Shown: piece by piece, positions 1-7,348 of the stretch
Layout of the letters: the number at the start of each line of letters is the position of its first letter
Position numbering within the stretch: the stretch's first letter is position 1
NCBI GenBank assembly: GCA_002383605.1
Contig: DFYK01000014.1
Location: forward strand, 1 to 15,469
Length of the DNA: 15,469 nt
Reading direction: 5' to 3'
Source of the DNA: Proteiniphilum sp. UBA4084
Lineage (GTDB): Bacteria; Bacteroidota; Bacteroidia; Bacteroidales; Dysgonomonadaceae
Made by a program: the position numbers and the translations under genes
The notes under the pieces: generated by a model
What the model was told of the DNA's origin: nothing
The model's database searches: none
What the model saw: only the letters and a program-made list of their open reading frames with translations

Positions 1-14
1 TCCAAAAGCGGGTG

Positions 15-44
15 CAAAGATAGGGACTTTTTTTTAAATCCCAA
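15..44 (-). promoter_or_regulatory. Canonical Bacteroidota promoter reading out of the window's left edge
   Basis: On the minus strand TTG (42-44) is followed by exactly 19 bases and then TATCTTTG (15-22), a full match to the Bacteroidota primary sigma factor consensus TTG-N19-TAnnTTTG. The start of transcription should fall within the first bases of the window, so the transcribed gene lies outside to the left. The promoter begins inside the last codons' downstream flank of the mini-ORF at 52-123. The flanking T/A-rich tract and the GCACCCGC that follows resemble promoters of strong transcripts such as stable RNA or ribosomal genes, but that identity is only inference. Confidence 0.75.
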
Positions 45-51
45 AACTTTT

Positions 52-123
52 TCAAAAAAGTTTTTTTCTTTTTTTCTTTTCCGGCTTTCCGAAGTGAGTT
101 TTCGACTCTTTCACCATCTCCAT
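52..123 (-). CDS. Lysine-rich 23-residue mini-protein with strong Shine-Dalgarno (hypothetical)
   Basis: ATG at 123-121 opens 23 codons ending in TGA at 54-52. The product starts MEMVKESKTHFGKPEKKK and ends in further Lys/Arg, Leu, Phe, so it is strongly basic in its second half. AAGGAG lies 6 bases before the ATG (130-135), and a TTG-N21-TACCTTTG promoter lies directly upstream, giving a 5' leader of roughly 20 bases. Promoter, ribosome site and start are therefore all in order, which is why this is called although the product is not recognised. No homology or function can be claimed. It may be a leader peptide for the unit transcribed from the promoter at 15-44, which begins right after its stop codon, or an independent small basic protein. 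Confidence 0.45.
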   Translation of the reverse strand: MEMVKESKTHFGKPEKKKRKKLF

Positions 124-129
124 GATGAA

Positions 130-135
130 CTCCTT
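130..135 (-). promoter_or_regulatory. Unusually strong Shine-Dalgarno (AAGGAG)
   Basis: The minus strand reads AAAAAAGGAG, six bases, ATG. Bacteroidota ribosomes normally make little use of Shine-Dalgarno pairing because the anti-SD is occluded, and the other genes in this window lack such a site, so this site stands out and decides the start of the mini-ORF at 52-123. Confidence 0.6.
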
Positions 136-152
136 TTTTCCGGAAAGGGCTA

Positions 153-184
153 CAAAGGTAGTGAATTTAGCAGATATCTTCCAA
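153..184 (-). promoter_or_regulatory. Promoter of the mini-ORF
   Basis: Minus-strand TTG (182-184) is separated by 21 bases from TACCTTTG (153-160), matching TAnnTTTG. Transcription should start around 145-148, just before the Shine-Dalgarno at 130-135. Confidence 0.6.
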
Positions 185-263
185 ATATTTTCTCATTTTT
201 TTGTTGACTTTTTTGCTTCTCTCATCGGCCCCGGAAAGGAACAGATTCATAAACATGTGCTTA

Positions 264-1700
264 TCAATTCACCATAATGTGGGAGCTGATTGTTATCCTG
301 GAGGTGACCGCAAAATTCAGTACCTTGTCGCCTCGCATCACTTCAATGTTAATGATCAGCGGCGTATACCAATCAATGTATTGATTAAAGTTAAAGAGAT
401 AGGAAAAAGCCGCTTTATACCTGCGACTATCGGAGATGGCCTGGGCTATAGCGTAATAATTGGCCATATCCCAGAACATGCAATCCTTGAAACCGTTTGC
501 ATCGGTATAGCGGGTCTTTTTGTCACGCAAGTTCATTGTCTCGGCCAGAAAACGGCGATAGCCCTCCGTGAGCGACTGGGAAGTATGGTCGAAACTATGT
601 CCCTGAATATTCATCACCACATCGCCAGGCAGGATGCCTGCTATCGCGGCCGGAGAATCGGGATCGACTGAGACCACCGTTTTAAGGTCGTTCAAATTGT
701 AGCCGATGCCGGTATAATTGTATTTTAGATATTTTACCTGGTAGGTTCCAAACGACCGATTGCCCACATAGGGAAACTTCAACAACAGAAGCGGCAGGTT
801 CATCTCCAGATAGTCCGCCAGATCGTAGTGACCGCTCAGCCGCTCCTTCACCTCACTTTCCCAGATAAGAGTCATTCCGCCCGCTTCCACAAACTTACGG
901 TCATAGAAACGATATCCGAAATCGAGGTTATAGGCAATATCATCCACGCGAACAGCCTCGGAAGGATCATACAGTGGCACACGCACCGTACGGTGATTTC
1001 GGGTATCGAACCGCCATACCGGCAGATAACTTCCGTAAGTCGCCGATCCGGCCTTGTACATAGGATTGTTCTGATAACTGTAATAAGTCTGAATGATGAA
1101 GTCGGGATCGTCGGGACTATATTGCAGCCCCATCTCTGTCAGTGCACGGGTAAATATCGCGTTGATGCGTTCATCGAGCGCCCTGGTGCTTTCATCTCCA
1201 GGAGCAAAACCAAAGGTGCGATAATTGTGAAACAGCGCTTCTTCATTTACCTTCGTTTTCACCGGCATCAGGAAACGACGGTCCTGCACATCCTCCAAAC
1301 TATAAAAGGCAAATACCGGAGCCAGTTTTGCTTCGGTGATGGCGCTGCTATGGCGACAATCCTTGGCAATGGTCATCTCCCTGAAAGAATGTTTGAAATT
1401 GCGGACTGCAAGGGTCATTTCACCCTCCTGCTGATCGAAAAAAGAACGTACGGTGCTGTATGACTTCAGGTAAGTGCCTTTTTGATTCACAGAAAGGATG
1501 ATATCCTTCAATTGCAACCCGGCTCTTTCTGCGGGCGACCCGGGTGTAATGGCGGTGACGACCGGTTCTTTGTATCCCCATGTCTTATTGTCACTTATTT
1601 CGAAAGTAAACCCCAGACTACAGGTTGTCTCCCCATTTTGTGCCACCAAACTTCCGGTAAGGAAAATCGTCATCAACAATATATAGTATGCCCGTTTCAT
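264..1700 (-). CDS. Exported protein with two PDZ domains flanking a DUF4136-like region
   Basis: The 478-residue product opens with a basic start and a hydrophobic stretch (MKRAYYILLMTIFLTGSLVA), a Sec signal peptide with likely cleavage near residue 20; no lipobox Cys is seen. A PDZ-like domain spans about 28-112 (ITPGSPAERAGLQLKDIILSV carries the usual 'P-A-x-x-A-G-L-x-x-x-D-x-I' pattern). Residues about 155-312 resemble the DUF4136 lipoprotein-type domain (PDFIIQTYYSY). A second PDZ region starts near 330 (VDPDSPAAIAGILPGDVVMNI) and is interrupted by a roughly 60-residue insert before the final strands. No protease catalytic domain is present, so this is probably a periplasmic binding or scaffold protein rather than an HtrA/CtpA protease. 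It is transcribed alone, away from the yhcH-glgB operon. Confidence 0.8.
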   Translation of the reverse strand: MKRAYYILLMTIFLTGSLVAQNGETTCSLGFTFEISDNKTWGYKEPVVTAITPGSPAERAGLQLKDIILSVNQKGTYLKSYSTVRSFFDQQEGEMTLAVRNFKHSFREMTIAKDCRHSSAITEAKLAPVFAFYSLEDVQDRRFLMPVKTKVNEEALFHNYRTFGFAPGDESTRALDERINAIFTRALTEMGLQYSPDDPDFIIQTYYSYQNNPMYKAGSATYGSYLPVWRFDTRNHRTVRVPLYDPSEAVRVDDIAYNLDFGYRFYDRKFVEAGGMTLIWESEVKERLSGHYDLADYLEMNLPLLLLKFPYVGNRSFGTYQVKYLKYNYTGIGYNLNDLKTVVSVDPDSPAAIAGILPGDVVMNIQGHSFDHTSQSLTEGYRRFLAETMNLRDKKTRYTDANGFKDCMFWDMANYYAIAQAISDSRRYKAAFSYLFNFNQYIDWYTPLIINIEVMRGDKVLNFAVTSRITISSHIMVN

Positions 1701-1731
1701 TGTGTTGTTTCTATAATTATACTCAAGACCA

Positions 1732-1739
1732 CAAAGATA
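1732..1739 (-). promoter_or_regulatory. Probable -7 element for the PDZ protein gene
   Basis: TATCTTTG on the minus strand lies 32 bases upstream of the ATG at 1700. The -33 half is not clear in the surrounding T/A-rich tract, so only the -7 element is called. Confidence 0.45.
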
Positions 1740-1906
1740 TATTTTTTTTTCTATTTTTGTACTTTATCGTTTTACCATACATCAAAGGGAAAAAGCGTAC
1801 AATGAAAAAAACACAAAACGAATCTGTGTCGGGCGGGTTATTTATTTTTCTGAAATCGTTATTTTTGTAATCTTTCAACGGTAAAAAATGTTTTCATTTC
1901 ATGCGC

Positions 1907-1937
1907 TTGGAAATACTTCGATTTTCACGTACATTTG
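1907..1937 (+). promoter_or_regulatory. Promoter of the yhcH-glgB-manA operon
   Basis: TTG (1907-1909), 20 bases, TACATTTG (1930-1937): a good Bacteroidota promoter with the expected spacing. It lies about 30 bases before the ATG at 1967 and is the only good promoter seen ahead of the three closely spaced genes. The rest of 1701-1906 is AT-rich spacer. Confidence 0.65.
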
Positions 1938-1966
1938 TCCTGTTTGATTAAACAAAGCAAATTACT

Positions 1967-2416
1967 ATGATTATAGACAACCTCGCGAATGCAGCCAATT
2001 ATTTCAGTCTGCATCCTCTTTTTGAAAAAGCTTTTGAATATACCCGCCAGCTCGACATGGAGTCGGTTTCCACAGGATCGGTTGAGATTGAAGGCAAGCA
2101 GCTCAGAGCCTCCATCGTGGAAACAGCACTCAAAGCGGCCGATGCAGCACGATTGGAGACACACAAGAAGTTTATCGACATACAGATACCGATCGCCAAG
2201 GCAGAGACCTTCGGTTGGAAATCGCTCTCCACACTTGCCGCTTCCGAAGCAGGGTATGATGAAGCCAACGATATTGAATTCTTTGCCGACAAACCTTCGG
2301 CCATGGTGACTGTTCAGCCGGGTGAGTTCGTGATCTTCTCTCCCGAAGATGGCCATGCGCCCCTCATCGGAGAAGGGCTTACGAAAAAGATCATCATCAA
2401 AGTAGCGGTGTTGTAA
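1967..2416 (+). CDS. YhcH/YjgK/YiaL (DUF386) family protein
   Basis: A 149-residue protein with the normal length of this cupin-like family. Seen motifs are ETHKKFIDIQIPI (residues 64-76; the family usually has H-x-x-x-D-x-Q here) and PGEFVIFSPEDGHAPLIGEG (118-137), with E64, H66, Q73 and H130 as likely metal or sugar contacts. The C-terminus KIIIKVAVL is also typical. Family members act on, or are linked to, sugar metabolism (for example sialic acid operons and TabA in biofilm control), but the exact reaction is generally unsettled. It is the first gene of a tight group (20 bases before glgB) and has its own promoter at 1907-1937. The start at 1967 fits the family N-terminus (MIIDNL). Confidence 0.85.
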   Translation: MIIDNLANAANYFSLHPLFEKAFEYTRQLDMESVSTGSVEIEGKQLRASIVETALKAADAARLETHKKFIDIQIPIAKAETFGWKSLSTLAASEAGYDEANDIEFFADKPSAMVTVQPGEFVIFSPEDGHAPLIGEGLTKKIIIKVAVL

Positions 2417-2436
2417 ACCATTCATGCCGATCCATC

Positions 2437-4452
2437 ATGCTCGACATCCTAAAAAATGATCCGTGGCTCAAACCCTATGCAAATGCAATTGAAGGGCGTC
2501 ACGCCTATTACGAGAAAAGGTTGACCCATCTCACACAGGGTGGCAGCATTACATTGTCGGATTTTGCTACCGGCTACCTCTACTTCGGCCTCCACCAGAC
2601 ACCCGAAGGATGGATATTCCGCGAGTGGGCTCCCCATGCCACCGATATATTTCTGGTAGGCACTTTCAACGAGTGGCAACATCTGGAGTCGTACCGCCTG
2701 CAGAAGATAAAAAACGGTGTCTGGGAGGTCAGGATTCCCCTTGAGCGCATTCATCACGGCGACCTCTACAAGCTGCATGTGCGCTGGGAAGGCGGCTCCG
2801 GTGAACGTATACCGGCCTGGAGCAGGCGTGTGGTTCAGGACAACAATACCTACATATTCTCTGCACAGGTGTGGGAGCCCGAAAACAAGTATCAGTTCAG
2901 GCATACCCATTTCAGGCCCGATACCGCTCCCCTCCTCATTTATGAAACACACGTGGGAATGTCTACCGAGGAAGAAAGAGTGGGCACCTACAACGAGTTT
3001 CGCGAAAACATACTCCCCCGCGTAAAGGAGAACGGTTACAATGCCATACAGGTGATGGCCATCCAGGAACACCCCTATTATGGGTCGTTCGGCTATCATG
3101 TATCCAGCTTCTTTGCCCCCTCCTCAAGGAGTGGAACGCCGGATGAACTGAAGGCGCTGATCGACACGGCGCACGACATGGGCATTGCCGTAATCATGGA
3201 TATCGTACATTCACATGCCGTAAAGAACGAAACCGAAGGCATCGCACGGATGGACGGCTCCTATGATCTTTATTTCCATCGTGATCCCGAGCGCAGGAAC
3301 CACAAGGCGTGGGATTCGCTCTGTTTCGACTATGGCAGGGACGAAGTGCTTCATTTCCTGCTTTCCAACTGCAAATACTGGCTGGAGGAATATAAATTCG
3401 ACGGCTTCCGGTTCGATGGCGTTACCTCCATGATCTACCTGAGCCATGGCCTGGAGGAGTCGTTCAGCAACTACAGCGACTACTACAACGCTGGACAGGA
3501 TGGCGACGCCATCTGTTACCTCACCCTCGCCAACAAGCTCATTCATGAGGTGAACCCGCATGCACTGACCATTGCCGAGGAGGTGAGCGGGATGCCCGGA
3601 TTGGCCGTGAAGCAGGAAGGCGGCGGCTATGGTTTCGACTACCGGATGGCCATGAACATTCCCGACTTCTGGATCAAAACCATCAAGGAGAAGAAAGACG
3701 AGGAGTGGCATCCGAGTGCCATCTGGTGGGAGGTTACCAACCGGCGCGCCGATGAAAAGACCATCTCCTATGCCGAGAGCCACGACCAGGCACTGGTGGG
3801 CGACAAGACCATCATCTTCCGGCTGATCGATGCCGATATGTACTGGTACATGTCGAAGTGGACCAGCAGCTCTCTCCGTGTAGATCGCGGTATCGCCCTG
3901 CATAAGATGATCCGTCTGGTAACGGCCACCACCATCAATGGCGGCTATCTCAATTTCATGGGTAACGAGTTCGGTCATCCCGAATGGATCGATTTTCCCC
4001 GTGAAGGGAACAACTGGTCCTATAAATATGCACGCCGACAGTGGCATCTGGCAGATGATTCCAATCTGAAATATCACTATCTGGGCGATTTCGACCAGGC
4101 CATGATCACCCTTATCCGGTCGGTTCCCGCCTTTCAGGCTACCCCACTGGTGAAGATATGGGATAAGGACGACGACAGCATACTCGCTTATATGCGGGAT
4201 AATCTGCTCTTTGTTTACAATTTTCACCCCCAGGAGTCCTACTCCGATTACGGCATCCTGGTACCCCAGGGTGAATATAAGATTGTACTCGACACCGACA
4301 GTCCGGAGTACGGTGGTTTCGGGCTGAACGACGACAGTCTCCCTCATTTCACCCAGTATGACCCGCTTTATGCACCCCACAACAAAGGTTGGCTCAAGCT
4401 TTATCTGCCTGCACGCACCGCCTTTGTCATGAAGATAAAAGAACCCCATTAA
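2437..4452 (+). CDS. glgB: 1,4-alpha-glucan branching enzyme, eukaryote-type (GH13_8-like)
   Basis: The enzyme transfers short alpha-1,4 glucan segments to make alpha-1,6 branches in glycogen, in the cytoplasm. The 671-residue product has an N-terminal helical segment, a CBM48-like beta-sandwich (about 55-150, FREWAPHATDIFLVGTFNEWQ) and a GH13 (beta/alpha)8 barrel. The four GH13 signatures are DIVHSH (255-260), DGFRFDGVTSM with nucleophile D327, TIAEEVSGMP with acid/base E381, and AESHDQALVGDKT with D450. The SHDQALVGDK and FRFDGVTSM forms are those of animal, fungal and plant enzymes (GH13_8), not the longer classic bacterial GlgB (GH13_9) that has a different N-terminal domain. All catalytic residues are intact. 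manA follows after 16 bases, so the two are probably co-transcribed. Confidence 0.96.
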   Translation: MLDILKNDPWLKPYANAIEGRHAYYEKRLTHLTQGGSITLSDFATGYLYFGLHQTPEGWIFREWAPHATDIFLVGTFNEWQHLESYRLQKIKNGVWEVRIPLERIHHGDLYKLHVRWEGGSGERIPAWSRRVVQDNNTYIFSAQVWEPENKYQFRHTHFRPDTAPLLIYETHVGMSTEEERVGTYNEFRENILPRVKENGYNAIQVMAIQEHPYYGSFGYHVSSFFAPSSRSGTPDELKALIDTAHDMGIAVIMDIVHSHAVKNETEGIARMDGSYDLYFHRDPERRNHKAWDSLCFDYGRDEVLHFLLSNCKYWLEEYKFDGFRFDGVTSMIYLSHGLEESFSNYSDYYNAGQDGDAICYLTLANKLIHEVNPHALTIAEEVSGMPGLAVKQEGGGYGFDYRMAMNIPDFWIKTIKEKKDEEWHPSAIWWEVTNRRADEKTISYAESHDQALVGDKTIIFRLIDADMYWYMSKWTSSSLRVDRGIALHKMIRLVTATTINGGYLNFMGNEFGHPEWIDFPREGNNWSYKYARRQWHLADDSNLKYHYLGDFDQAMITLIRSVPAFQATPLVKIWDKDDDSILAYMRDNLLFVYNFHPQESYSDYGILVPQGEYKIVLDTDSPEYGGFGLNDDSLPHFTQYDPLYAPHNKGWLKLYLPARTAFVMKIKEPH

Positions 4453-4468
4453 AACGTTATTTTTCAAT

Positions 4469-5485
4469 ATGACATACAACAAACAAAAAGTCACCCATCC
4501 ATTATACCCGTTTAAATTTCAACCCATCCTCAAGCCGGTTATCTGGGGTGGAGCCGATATTAGCCATTTCAAAGGGATTGATCCGGTGCAGGAAGGCATT
4601 GGCGAAAGCTGGGAAATATCGGGTGTAAAAAACAATCTGTCGGTTGTCGCCAGCGGCCCTCTTGCAGGTACCACACTCGAAGAGCTAATCTCAGAAGCCA
4701 AAGATACCCTGGTCGGCAAGGAAGTGTATCACAAGTTCGGAAACACCTTCCCGCTGCTCATTAAATTTATCGATGCGCGGGATGACCTTTCCATTCAGGT
4801 TCACCCGGATGACAAGCTGGCCGGAGAGAGACACCATTCTTTCGGAAAAACGGAGATGTGGTACGTAATCAAAGCTGCTCCGGGCGCATTCCTCTATTCC
4901 GGTTTTGAGAAACAAATCACCCCGGAGGAATATGTGGAAACGGTGCAAAACAACACCTTCACCCACACATTAAAAAGATATGAAGTGCAGGAAGGTGATG
5001 TTTTTTTCCTGCCGGCAGGAAGGGTTCACGCCATCGGTGCGGGATGCTTTATCGCAGAGATCCAGCAGACCTCCGACATTACCTACCGCATCTACGACTA
5101 CAACCGGAAAGATGCTGCAGGCAACAGCCGCGAGCTCCATACCGAACTGGCAAAAGACGCGATTGACTATAATGTATATGATTCATACAAAACGAATTAC
5201 AGTAAAAATATAAACCATCCAGTGAAGTTGGCATCCTGTCCTTACTTCACAACCAATCTGCTCGAAATGGAGCAGGTTGTGTCCATGACCCGCTCCTATG
5301 CCGATCTCGATTCGTTCGTGATTTACATCTGTATGGGCGGAGAGTGCACTGTTGAAGATGACAAGGGCAACGTGGAAACTATCCGTCAGGGAGAGTCGAT
5401 GCTCATCCCCGCCAATACCGGCTCAGTCACCCTTATCCCGACTGAATCGACCAGATTGCTCGAAACCTTCGTCACACAAAGTTGA
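4469..5485 (+). CDS. manA: Mannose-6-phosphate isomerase, class I (short type)
   Basis: It interconverts mannose-6-phosphate and fructose-6-phosphate, feeding mannose into glycolysis or supplying GDP-mannose synthesis. The 338-residue length matches the short type I isomerases. The zinc-site residues are visible: Q110 and H112 in SIQVHPDD, E129 in GKTEMWYVI, and H187 in LPAGRVHAIGAG. The N-terminus carries PVIWGG and later GESWEIS, both typical. The C-terminal cupin half (about 240-338) is more divergent. It starts 16 bases after glgB, which supports a shared transcript and a sugar-phosphate/glycogen theme for the operon. Its stop codon is followed by the 161-bp repeat-filled spacer before hemH. 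Confidence 0.93.
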   Translation: MTYNKQKVTHPLYPFKFQPILKPVIWGGADISHFKGIDPVQEGIGESWEISGVKNNLSVVASGPLAGTTLEELISEAKDTLVGKEVYHKFGNTFPLLIKFIDARDDLSIQVHPDDKLAGERHHSFGKTEMWYVIKAAPGAFLYSGFEKQITPEEYVETVQNNTFTHTLKRYEVQEGDVFFLPAGRVHAIGAGCFIAEIQQTSDITYRIYDYNRKDAAGNSRELHTELAKDAIDYNVYDSYKTNYSKNINHPVKLASCPYFTTNLLEMEQVVSMTRSYADLDSFVIYICMGGECTVEDDKGNVETIRQGESMLIPANTGSVTLIPTESTRLLETFVTQS

Positions 5486-5489
5486 TAAT

Positions 5490-5646
5490 TAAAAACAAAA
5501 CCGCTGCCGGCTTCAAGCTTCCTCTGAAAGAGCTGAAAGCTGAAAGCTGAAAGCTGACCGCTAAGAACTAAAAACAAAACCGCTGTCACGAAAAGCTCCC
5601 CACTGAAAGAGCTGAAAGCTGATCGCTGACCGCTGAAAGCTAAAAT
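5490..5646 (+). repeat. 79-bp tandem duplication carrying two CTGAnnn heptad arrays
   Basis: TAAAAACAAAACCGCTG occurs at 5490-5506 and again at 5569-5585, and CTGAAAGAGCTGAAAGCTGA at 5524-5543 and 5603-5622; both pairs are offset by exactly 79 bases, so the spacer is an imperfect direct duplication. Each copy ends in heptads in register: CTGAAAG x3, CTGACCG, CTAAGAA (5533-5567) and CTGAAAG, CTGATCG, CTGACCG, CTGAAAG, CTAAAAT (5612-5646). The last heptad ends at the base before the hemH ATG, so no separate ribosome site or promoter is visible for hemH; it may be read through from manA. Confidence 0.85.
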
Positions 5647-6612
5647 ATGAGAGGCATATTATTAATCAACACAGGTACGCCTGCGAGCAGGGACAAGGCA
5701 GATGTAAAGAAATTCATCGGTGACATGCTTTCGGACCCTCTGGTGACAGGGAAGCCCGAGTGGCAGTCTAAATTTCTCGCTACGCGGATCGTCGCACCCC
5801 TATCCGCCTCCGGTTCAGCAGGAAAATACGCACAGGTGTGGCGCAGGGAGGAACCTGAGATATCTCCCCTGTTATATCATATGCAACAGCTCTCAGGTGA
5901 GTTGGAATCCAGAAAGGGGCTTCCTGTTGAAATAGCCATGCGTTATGGGGAGCCCGACATCATGGGAGCCTTCAAAAAGCTGGAAGAGAAATGTCCGCTT
6001 CTGCACGAGGTGATCGTCTTTCCCCTCTATCCCCATTTTGCCCAGTCCACCACCCAGACCGCCAAGGATGCCATTGGTCGCATATTTTACCGTCATCCCC
6101 ACTCTTTCCGGTTAAAGTTTGTAGAGCCCTATTATAACCATCCCGCCTTCATCAATGCGCTGGCAGCACTGGCAAAACCCTACCTGGAGGATGTGGACCG
6201 ACTGGTATTCAGCTATCACAGTCTGCCCGTCTCACAGGTAGAGGAAGCCTGGAAAAGAGGGAAAGAGTATGACTATGTCTATCAGGTGAAGGAGACCAAC
6301 CGGCTCATCTGTGAAAAGACAGGTTTCGATCCCCATCACACCCTGCTCTTTTACGCGTCGCAGAGAGGAAACAAGTGGCTGAAACCATTTCTGAATAAAG
6401 ATATTGCCGACCTGCCCGGACTGGGTTGGAAGAAGGTAGCAGTGATGGCGCCGGGCTTTCCGGTAGACAACATGGAGACGTTGTTCGACATCGATATCGA
6501 AGCAAGAAGATTTTTCATGGAGGCAGGTGGTGAAAAATTTGTCTTTATACCTTCACTGAACCACAGTGAAGCCTGGATGGAAGCCATCTGGAAGATCATT
6601 GAACGGCTCTGA
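5647..6612 (+). CDS. hemH: Ferrochelatase (protoporphyrin/coproporphyrin ferrochelatase)
   Basis: It inserts ferrous iron into a porphyrin in the final part of haem synthesis. The 321-residue protein begins RGILLINTGTPASRDKADVKKFI, close to the family's 'LLxNLGxP' start, and contains ALFPLYPHFAQSTT-like IVFPLYPHFAQSTT, VFSYHSLP with catalytic H191, and PVDNMETLFDIDIEAR with catalytic E277. The C-terminus is FIPSLNHSEAWMEAI. There are no transmembrane segments and no Fe-S cysteine cluster. Whether the substrate is protoporphyrin IX or coproporphyrin III cannot be told from motifs alone. It ends 14 bases before the stop of the convergent regulator gene. Confidence 0.95.
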   Translation: MRGILLINTGTPASRDKADVKKFIGDMLSDPLVTGKPEWQSKFLATRIVAPLSASGSAGKYAQVWRREEPEISPLLYHMQQLSGELESRKGLPVEIAMRYGEPDIMGAFKKLEEKCPLLHEVIVFPLYPHFAQSTTQTAKDAIGRIFYRHPHSFRLKFVEPYYNHPAFINALAALAKPYLEDVDRLVFSYHSLPVSQVEEAWKRGKEYDYVYQVKETNRLICEKTGFDPHHTLLFYASQRGNKWLKPFLNKDIADLPGLGWKKVAVMAPGFPVDNMETLFDIDIEARRFFMEAGGEKFVFIPSLNHSEAWMEAIWKIIERL

Positions 6613-6626
6613 GAGCAGGAATATCG

Positions 6627-7274
6627 TTATATATAATATTCCATCAGATCAATCAACCCTGCCTGCAGCGCGTAGCGTGTGGCCTCATTCACGCTGTTTA
6701 CCTGCAGCTTGCGGTATATATTCCGCCGGTGTGCATTCACCGTGTGAAAACTAAGATTTTTCTCTGTGGCAATCTCTTTTGTTGTCTTGCCCAATGCAAT
6801 TTCATGAAGAATCCTCTTTTCGGAGGCCGTCAGGGTATCCGTTATTTTCGCAGGTGGTAAACCCGCCCCCATCACAGATTCGGCATAGTCGCACCAGTAG
6901 ACATTTCCTCTGACCACACTTCGCAGAGCCTCCGTCAGCTGCGACCGGGTGTTGTTCTTCAGTGCCACGCTGATGGTGGAATCGGCCATCAGCAGCTGCC
7001 GCAGAAAATGCTCACCGGGCTCATCGGAAAAGAGTAGCCAGGTCGATAGTCTGGCACCGCTTTTGATGTTAAGCAGGTGGTTGACTGAAGAAAAATCGAA
7101 CAGGGAATAATCGATCACCACAACCGCCCGGGGATGATTCCGCAGTTCTTCAAGCAGTTTCCTATAATTAGCTACCTCCATCACCTGACCGTGCGGATCG
7201 GCCACTTTCAGGAACGAACGAAGTCCCTCACGTGTGACATCCTGGTTATCTGCTAAAATATAGAAATTTTCCAC
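6627..7274 (-). CDS. NarL/FixJ-type response regulator (atypical receiver, LuxR HTH)
   Basis: A 215-residue protein with a receiver-like N-terminal domain and a C-terminal LuxR-type helix-turn-helix (about 146-206: LTASEKRILHEIALGKTTKEI then SFHTVNAHRRNIYRKLQV). In the receiver, D9, D55 (VVVIDYS), S83 and K106 match the phosphorylation-site positions, but the second acidic residue next to D9 is Asn, so metal binding may be weak or phosphorylation dispensable. No sensor kinase gene is in the window. It is divergent from cysK with 100 bases between the starts, so it may act on that promoter region; this is inference. Its own -7 element is at 7296-7303. Confidence 0.85.
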   Translation of the reverse strand: MENFYILADNQDVTREGLRSFLKVADPHGQVMEVANYRKLLEELRNHPRAVVVIDYSLFDFSSVNHLLNIKSGARLSTWLLFSDEPGEHFLRQLLMADSTISVALKNNTRSQLTEALRSVVRGNVYWCDYAESVMGAGLPPAKITDTLTASEKRILHEIALGKTTKEIATEKNLSFHTVNAHRRNIYRKLQVNSVNEATRYALQAGLIDLMEYYI

Positions 7275-7295
7275 CCTGAGTTTCTTTACTGGCTA

Positions 7296-7303
7296 CAAAA
7301 ATA
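7296..7303 (-). promoter_or_regulatory. -7 element of the response-regulator gene
   Basis: Minus-strand TATTTTTG matches TAnnTTTG and lies 22 bases upstream of the ATG at 7274. No clear TTG is seen at the -33 position. Confidence 0.45.
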
Positions 7304-7304
7304 A

Positions 7305-7314
7305 CACAATTGTG
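7305..7314. promoter_or_regulatory. Perfect 10-bp palindrome CACAATTGTG, candidate operator
   Basis: It lies between the two divergent promoters: adjacent to the regulator gene's -7 element and just upstream of the expected -33 of cysK. This placement would suit a shared operator. LuxR-type proteins often bind short inverted repeats, but the binding protein is not known. Confidence 0.35.
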
Positions 7315-7340
7315 CTATTTCAGACCCCGAAAACTACCCC

Positions 7341-7348
7341 TATCTTTG
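7341..7348 (+). promoter_or_regulatory. -7 element of cysK
   Basis: TATCTTTG lies 26 bases before the cysK ATG. At the expected distance upstream (20 bases) there is TTT/TTTC at 7318-7321, a weak -33, which would fit a promoter that needs an activator. Confidence 0.55.

Noticed and set aside
1802..1870. A 22-codon plus-strand ORF (MKKTQNESVSGGLFIFLKS...) downstream of a TATTTTTG
   Set aside because: The region is a T/A-rich spacer where TAnnTTTG arises by chance; no -33 and no well-spaced ribosome site are seen, so support is too weak for a gene call.
3211..4494. 427-codon minus-strand ORF
   Set aside because: It lies antisense to glgB, whose catalytic motifs are intact; no recognisable motif in the antisense reading.
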